Shown piece by piece: positions 33,434 to 37,362 of a DNA stretch of 37,362 nucleotides. The stretch covers positions 1-37,362 of the forward strand of contig CAIWZS010000181.1 in NCBI GenBank assembly GCA_903917235.1. The letters run 5' to 3'. A model generated the notes under the pieces. It saw nothing but the letters and a program-made list of their open reading frames with translations. It made no database searches and was not told the DNA's origin. Source of the DNA: an uncultured Planctomycetaceae bacterium. GTDB lineage: Bacteria; Planctomycetota; Planctomycetia; Pirellulales; UBA1268. The translations under genes and the position numbers were made by a program. Each line of letters starts with the position of its first letter. Positions within the stretch are counted from its first letter, which is position 1.

Positions 33434-35326
33434 ATGTCGGCCGGTGCAGACGAGCGCGCGTGGGACGGGGGTGGCGGGCTCGCCGCGGACACGCAGCCGG
33501 ATTTCAGCGATTTCGACGACCTCGTCGCGGCCCTGGACCGCTGGAGCGGGTCGCTCCGCGGCTGGGGGCCGGCGGCGGCGATTCACGCCGAGTGGAGCCG
33601 AGTCGGTCCGCGGCTCGACCGCGCGCGTCGCGAGCTCGCGCGGGTGCTCGTCGTGGGTGTCATCGGTGGCACCGGCACGGGCAAGAGCACGCTCGTCAAC
33701 GCGCTGGCGGGCGCCGATGTCAGCGACGCGGGCGACGTCGCGCGGCCGACGACGACCGCACCCGTCGTGGTGGCGGGCCCGGATGTCGACGTCTCGTGGC
33801 TGCCGCTCGACGCCCTGCGGGCTCGCGTCGTGCGCAGCGACGCGCCGGCCGTGGCGAACATCGTGCTCGTCGACTGCCCGGATCCGGACACGCAGCCGCG
33901 GGAGGATCGTCCGTCCACCGGCGCGCCGGAGCGTCCCGGCGAGGAGCGCCCGCGGCCGAGCGCCGACAACCGGAATCGCGACCTGCTCGAGCAGGTGCTG
34001 CCGGCGTGCGACGTGCTGCTCGTCGTCGCCACCGCGCAGAAGTACAAATCCTGGATCGTCGCCCGCGAGGTGGCGGCGTTCGCGCCGGGCAGGCCGCTCT
34101 TCTTCGTGCAGACCCAGGCCTCGCGAGATGCCGACATCCGGGCCGACTGGCGGCGGGAACTCGAGTCGCAGGGCTTCCGCGTGCCGCGCATCTTCCGGCT
34201 GGACGGCGTCGAGGCCGGGCGCCGCGCCGCGGCGGGGCTCGCCCCCGAGCCCGGCTTCGCCGAGCTCGTCACCGCGATCGACGAGGAGCTCGCGGGCCGC
34301 GCCGCACGGCGCGTGAGACGCACCGGCGCGATCGATCTGGCCGCGTGGTTCGTGCAGGAGTCGCGAGACCGCCTCACGCCACTCGTCGAACCGCTTCGCG
34401 CGTTCGTCGAGGGCGTCACGACAGAGCGCACGCGCCTCGAGGGACTGCTGGCGGCGGCCGTCGCTGGAAAGCTCCGCAGACAGCGGCACGGCTGGCAGAG
34501 GCTCGTGGCGTCGGAGGTCGTCGAGCGGTGGCAGGGAGGGCCGTTCGCGACGTTCGTGCACGCCGTCGACGGCGTGTCGTCACTCTGGGGCAGGGCGCGT
34601 CTGGGGGGCGGACTCGTGGGACGCCTCCTCGCGGGTGGCCGCACTGACGCGAAGCCGGATGGATCACCCGGGTGGCAGGCCGTGGAGGAGATCGGCCTGT
34701 CGGAGTCGGAGGTGGAGCAGTCGCGGAGCATTCTCGCCGGCCTCGCGGCCCGCGCACGCATCGGCGATCCACTCATCGGACGCGTGCGGCTCGACGACTC
34801 CCAGGTGCAGTCGCTCGCCGCCACGCTGCTCGATCGGGCGGGTCGTTGGCTGGGGACGGGTGTCGAGCGGATGGTGGACGACCGGCGCGGTCGCCTCGGC
34901 GGCGCCGCCGTTCACTGGACGTTCGAGGTGCTCTTTGCGTCGCTGCTCGTCGCGGTCCTCGCGCGTGCCGGCTGGGGCTTCTTCTACGGGCACCTGTGGC
35001 TCGGACGGCCGGCCGAGGGCGCCGGCTTCCTGCAGCAGGCGTTCGTCTGGCTCCTGCTCTGGGGGCTCGCGCTGCGGTGGGCGGTGTTCCGTCTCGTGCG
35101 TCTCGGGCTGGAGCGCGACATCGCGGGGCTCGTGGGGGGCGTGCCTGCCGCCCGACTCGTCGACCCGCTGCTCGCCGATTACAGTGAGGCCGGTCGACGG
35201 GTGACGGACTACCTCGCGGAGGGGCGTCGCCTCGACCAGACGACCACGCGGCTCGCGGAGAGGCTCGACGAGCCGACGGCGGCACTCGGGCGTCTCCGTC
35301 CGCCGACGTCGGGGGCGGCGCCGTGA
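33434..35326 (+). CDS. Large membrane-associated P-loop GTPase, second of tandem pair
   Basis: 630 residues. The P-loop is GGTGTGKST (78-86). A dynamin/Era-like G2 segment ARPTTTAPVV (103-112) and the G3-like VLVDCPDPDTQ (145-155) follow. The G4 position reads FVQTQASRD, with no NKxD. Residues 240-490 are rich in charged helices. Two membrane spans follow: WTFEVLFASLLVAVLARAG (about 495-513) and FVWLLLWGLALRWAVF (about 535-550), then a helical tail. It shares the plan of the preceding gene but has clearly different sequence, so the two could form a heteromer. Its stop overlaps the GTG of the ABC transporter gene as GTGA, a sign of translational coupling. Confidence 0.8.
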   Translation: MSAGADERAWDGGGGLAADTQPDFSDFDDLVAALDRWSGSLRGWGPAAAIHAEWSRVGPRLDRARRELARVLVVGVIGGTGTGKSTLVNALAGADVSDAGDVARPTTTAPVVVAGPDVDVSWLPLDALRARVVRSDAPAVANIVLVDCPDPDTQPREDRPSTGAPERPGEERPRPSADNRNRDLLEQVLPACDVLLVVATAQKYKSWIVAREVAAFAPGRPLFFVQTQASRDADIRADWRRELESQGFRVPRIFRLDGVEAGRRAAAGLAPEPGFAELVTAIDEELAGRAARRVRRTGAIDLAAWFVQESRDRLTPLVEPLRAFVEGVTTERTRLEGLLAAAVAGKLRRQRHGWQRLVASEVVERWQGGPFATFVHAVDGVSSLWGRARLGGGLVGRLLAGGRTDAKPDGSPGWQAVEEIGLSESEVEQSRSILAGLAARARIGDPLIGRVRLDDSQVQSLAATLLDRAGRWLGTGVERMVDDRRGRLGGAAVHWTFEVLFASLLVAVLARAGWGFFYGHLWLGRPAEGAGFLQQAFVWLLLWGLALRWAVFRLVRLGLERDIAGLVGGVPAARLVDPLLADYSEAGRRVTDYLAEGRRLDQTTTRLAERLDEPTAALGRLRPPTSGAAP

Positions 35327-36861
35327 GGCGGACCCGGATCGGTCGCGCGGAGGGGTTCGTGCGTGCGGCGCAGTGCCTGCTGACGGTCGGCGTCATGGCG
35401 ATCTCCGCCACGACCGGGGCGTGGGCCCGCGAGCTCGACGCGGTGCGGGCGCGTGGCGAGCTCGTCTGGGCGGCCGATCAGGAGGGGGGCGGTCCGCACG
35501 TCTTCCTCGATCCGGCGCAGCCGGGGCTGGTCAAAGGGTTCGAAGTGGAGTTCGCGGAGCTGCTCGCGCAGGAGCTCGGCGTGCGGGCCCGGTTTCAGCA
35601 GGGGCAGTGGGATCGCCTGCCCCTGCTCCTCGAGACCTCGGCGGACTGCGTCATCAACGGCTACGAGCTGTTGCCGGAACGCCAGCGCGACTATCTCTGC
35701 TCGCGCCCCTACTTCGCGTACGCGCTGCAGCTGGTCGGTCGGCGGGGCGAGGCGCCTGCCGCGTTCGCGGACCTCCAGCTGCCGGGGCCCGCGGGCGATT
35801 GGCGGGTGGGCGTCCTCAGTGGCTCGGCCGCCGAGGTCGTGCTGCGGTCCCGTGCCGAACTCGCCGTCGAGGTGATCGGCTACGAGGGGACGACCGATTC
35901 ATTGCAACAGCTCGAGACCCGCGTGCTCGACGCGGTGGTGATGGACGACTGCATCTTCGCGTTCTACGCCGATCGGTTCGCCCACCTGCGGGCCGTCGAT
36001 CGGCCGTTCGCCGGTGGTGTCTACACGGTGCTCACGTCCCGGGGCACGCCGCAGCTCGCGGCCGCGATCGATGCCGCAATCGGACGGCTCATCGCCGACG
36101 GCCGGCTGAAAACGCTCTACGATCGCTGGGACCTCGCCGGGCGGCAGCAGATGCTCCTGTTGCGCGACGCCGCGGAGGTCCCGGCGGCACGCCGCGCGGG
36201 CTTCATGGAGCTCGTCCGGCAGACCGCCCCGCTCCTCGCGCGATCGGCCGGCATGACCGCGTTCCTCTCCTGCGCGTCGTTCCCGCTGGCCGTCGCGATC
36301 GGGCTCGCCGTGGCGGTCGGGCGGCAGTACGGCCCCGCGGTGCTGCGCCCGCTGCTGTCGGGGTACGTCGAGATTCTGCGGGGCACGCCCCTCATGCTCC
36401 AGCTCTACGCGATCTTTTTCCTGCTGCCGCAGGTGGGGCTCGCGCTGCCGGCGCTCGTGGCGGCGATCCTCGGCCTGGCGCTCAACTATTCGGCGTACGA
36501 GTCGGAGATCTACCGGGCGGGGCTCAAGGCGGTGCCCCCCGGGCAGTTCGAGGCGGCGCTGTCGCTCGGCCTCTCCCGCTGGCAGGCGCTGCGCCACGTG
36601 ATCGTGCCGCAGGCGATGCGGATCGTCATGCCGCCGGTGACGAGCGACTTCATCGCCCTCTTCAAGGACACGAGCGTCTGCTCGGCGATCACCGTCGTCG
36701 AGCTCACGAAGCGCTACAGCGTGCTCGCGCTCTCGACCGGACGCATCGTGGAGCTCGCGCTCGTCACCGCGCTCTTGTACCTGGCGATGAGCTGGCCGCT
36801 GGCGACGCTCTCACGCTGGTTCGAACGCCGCCTCGAGCGGCCGGCGGGTGCGACCGGTTGA
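35323..36861 (+). CDS. Fused periplasmic solute-binding protein and permease of a polar amino acid ABC importer
   Basis: 512 residues. A signal peptide covers residues 1-36 (LLTVGVMAISATTGAWA|R). The solute-binding domain (about 37-285) contains GELVWAADQEGG, LVKGFEVEFAELLAQELG and RLKTLYDRWDLA, as in the GlnH/HisJ family. A HisM/GlnP-type permease follows: helices from FLSCASFPLAVAIGLAVAV, EILRGTPLMLQLYAIFFLLP, and the EAA loop YESEIYRAGLKAVPPGQFEAA (from about 392) that docks the ATPase. The GTG start overlaps the GTPase stop by 4 bp. The ATPase gene follows 68 bp later. It probably imports amino acids; specificity is unknown. Fusions of this kind are known in other bacteria. Confidence 0.92.
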   Translation: MRRTRIGRAEGFVRAAQCLLTVGVMAISATTGAWARELDAVRARGELVWAADQEGGGPHVFLDPAQPGLVKGFEVEFAELLAQELGVRARFQQGQWDRLPLLLETSADCVINGYELLPERQRDYLCSRPYFAYALQLVGRRGEAPAAFADLQLPGPAGDWRVGVLSGSAAEVVLRSRAELAVEVIGYEGTTDSLQQLETRVLDAVVMDDCIFAFYADRFAHLRAVDRPFAGGVYTVLTSRGTPQLAAAIDAAIGRLIADGRLKTLYDRWDLAGRQQMLLLRDAAEVPAARRAGFMELVRQTAPLLARSAGMTAFLSCASFPLAVAIGLAVAVGRQYGPAVLRPLLSGYVEILRGTPLMLQLYAIFFLLPQVGLALPALVAAILGLALNYSAYESEIYRAGLKAVPPGQFEAALSLGLSRWQALRHVIVPQAMRIVMPPVTSDFIALFKDTSVCSAITVVELTKRYSVLALSTGRIVELALVTALLYLAMSWPLATLSRWFERRLERPAGATG

Positions 36862-36929
36862 GGGATGCCGCCGGCGCGTGCCGGTGGGCCGTCGCGGCAG
36901 GCTCGGCGGACGGATCGGAAAGGCAGCGC

Positions 36930-37362
36930 ATGATCGCGGTCAGCGGAGTCTCGAAGTCGTGGCCCAGCGGCCCCGCGCTCGACGGCGTGAGCCTCACCTG
37001 CACCGAGGGCGAGGTGCTCGCGCTCGTGGGACCGTCGGGCAGCGGCAAGAGCACGCTCCTGCGGTGCCTCAACGGCCTCGAGACGTTCGATCAAGGCAGC
37101 GTGACGATCGCGGGCCACCGCCTCGATCCCGGCCCCAACGTCGCCTCCGCGCTCGAGGCGCTGCGGCGGGACGTCGGCATGGTGTTCCAGCAGTTCCACC
37201 TCTTTCCCCACCTCTCGGTCCTCGACAACGTCGCGCTCGCACCCCGGCTGGTGCGACGGACGCCCCGCGCCGAGGCCCACACCCGGGGGCGGGCGCTGCT
37301 CGACCGGGTGGGCCTTGGCGCGTTCGCGACGGCACGGCCCGCCCGGCTCTCCGGCGGCCAGC
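36930..37362 (+). CDS. ABC transporter ATPase, polar amino acid type, 3'-truncated
   Basis: 144 codons are visible before the window ends. Walker A is GPSGSGKST (34-42). The Q-loop stretch GMVFQQFHLFPHLSVLDNV is typical of the GlnQ/HisP family, and the window stops inside the signature motif LSGGQ. ATG 36930 has AAAGG 6 nt upstream. It is the partner of the fused binding-protein/permease gene 68 bp upstream and powers import by ATP hydrolysis at the cytoplasmic face. The Walker B and H-loop lie beyond the edge. Confidence 0.95.
   Translation, partial: MIAVSGVSKSWPSGPALDGVSLTCTEGEVLALVGPSGSGKSTLLRCLNGLETFDQGSVTIAGHRLDPGPNVASALEALRRDVGMVFQQFHLFPHLSVLDNVALAPRLVRRTPRAEAHTRGRALLDRVGLGAFATARPARLSGGQ

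Overview
The window is high-GC DNA and most likely comes from a planctomycete. The clues are a DUF1559-type pseudopilin (18215-19111), a secreted protein with an N-terminal LESLESRALLAG sorting-type motif (16683-17723), and a Tyr/His-rich small secreted protein of a kind I associate with planctomycetes (30033-30371). A eukaryote-like NADP isocitrate dehydrogenase (15248-16486) fits but is not diagnostic. No tRNA, rRNA, transposase, integrase or CRISPR array was seen. Both ends cut genes: an M20 peptidase at the left and an ABC ATPase at the right.

Positions 1-15040 are mainly a surface-glycan locus. After the M20 fragment and a small array of palindromic repeats (942-1073) come a GMD-family dehydratase paralog on the minus strand and two sulfotransferases on the plus strand. 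A long minus-strand operon then runs from 15040 down to 4333: GT4 glycosyltransferase, gmd, DegT-type aminotransferase, large GT2, GNAT-like protein, methyltransferase, NeuD/PglD-like acyltransferase, five-bladed-propeller protein and a GT2-methyltransferase fusion. Spacing is tight, including 1-nt and 10-nt gaps and one ATGA overlap. Together these could make and assemble a GDP-linked 4-amino-6-deoxy sugar (perosamine type, N-acylated) into a methylated and sulfated glycan. The exact sugar is inference.

Positions 15248-19760 hold single genes with their own signals: icd, the LEPR-like secreted protein followed by a perfect 13-bp hairpin, a lone pseudopilin with a promoter-like sequence far upstream, and a 113-residue exported protein with a promoter-like sequence, a strong Shine-Dalgarno and a strong rho-independent terminator.

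Positions 19832-27643 return to envelope biogenesis. They carry lnt (lipoprotein N-acyltransferase), an imperfect 140-bp tandem repeat, and a coupled set of two WbbL-like GT2 glycosyltransferases, an NAD-binding epimerase-like protein and an O-antigen ligase/polymerase fused to TPR-like repeats. A convergent third sulfotransferase follows.

Positions 27821-37362 contain an OPT-family transporter, a hairpin-rich spacer, the Tyr-rich secreted protein and a metallo-beta-lactamase-fold hydrolase with a variant metal motif. Divergent from these is a tightly coupled four-gene operon: two large membrane-associated P-loop GTPases in tandem, a fused periplasmic-binding/permease protein of the polar amino acid ABC family, and its ATPase (cut by the window edge). 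The GTPase pair coupled to an ABC importer is the strongest candidate here for an undescribed system.
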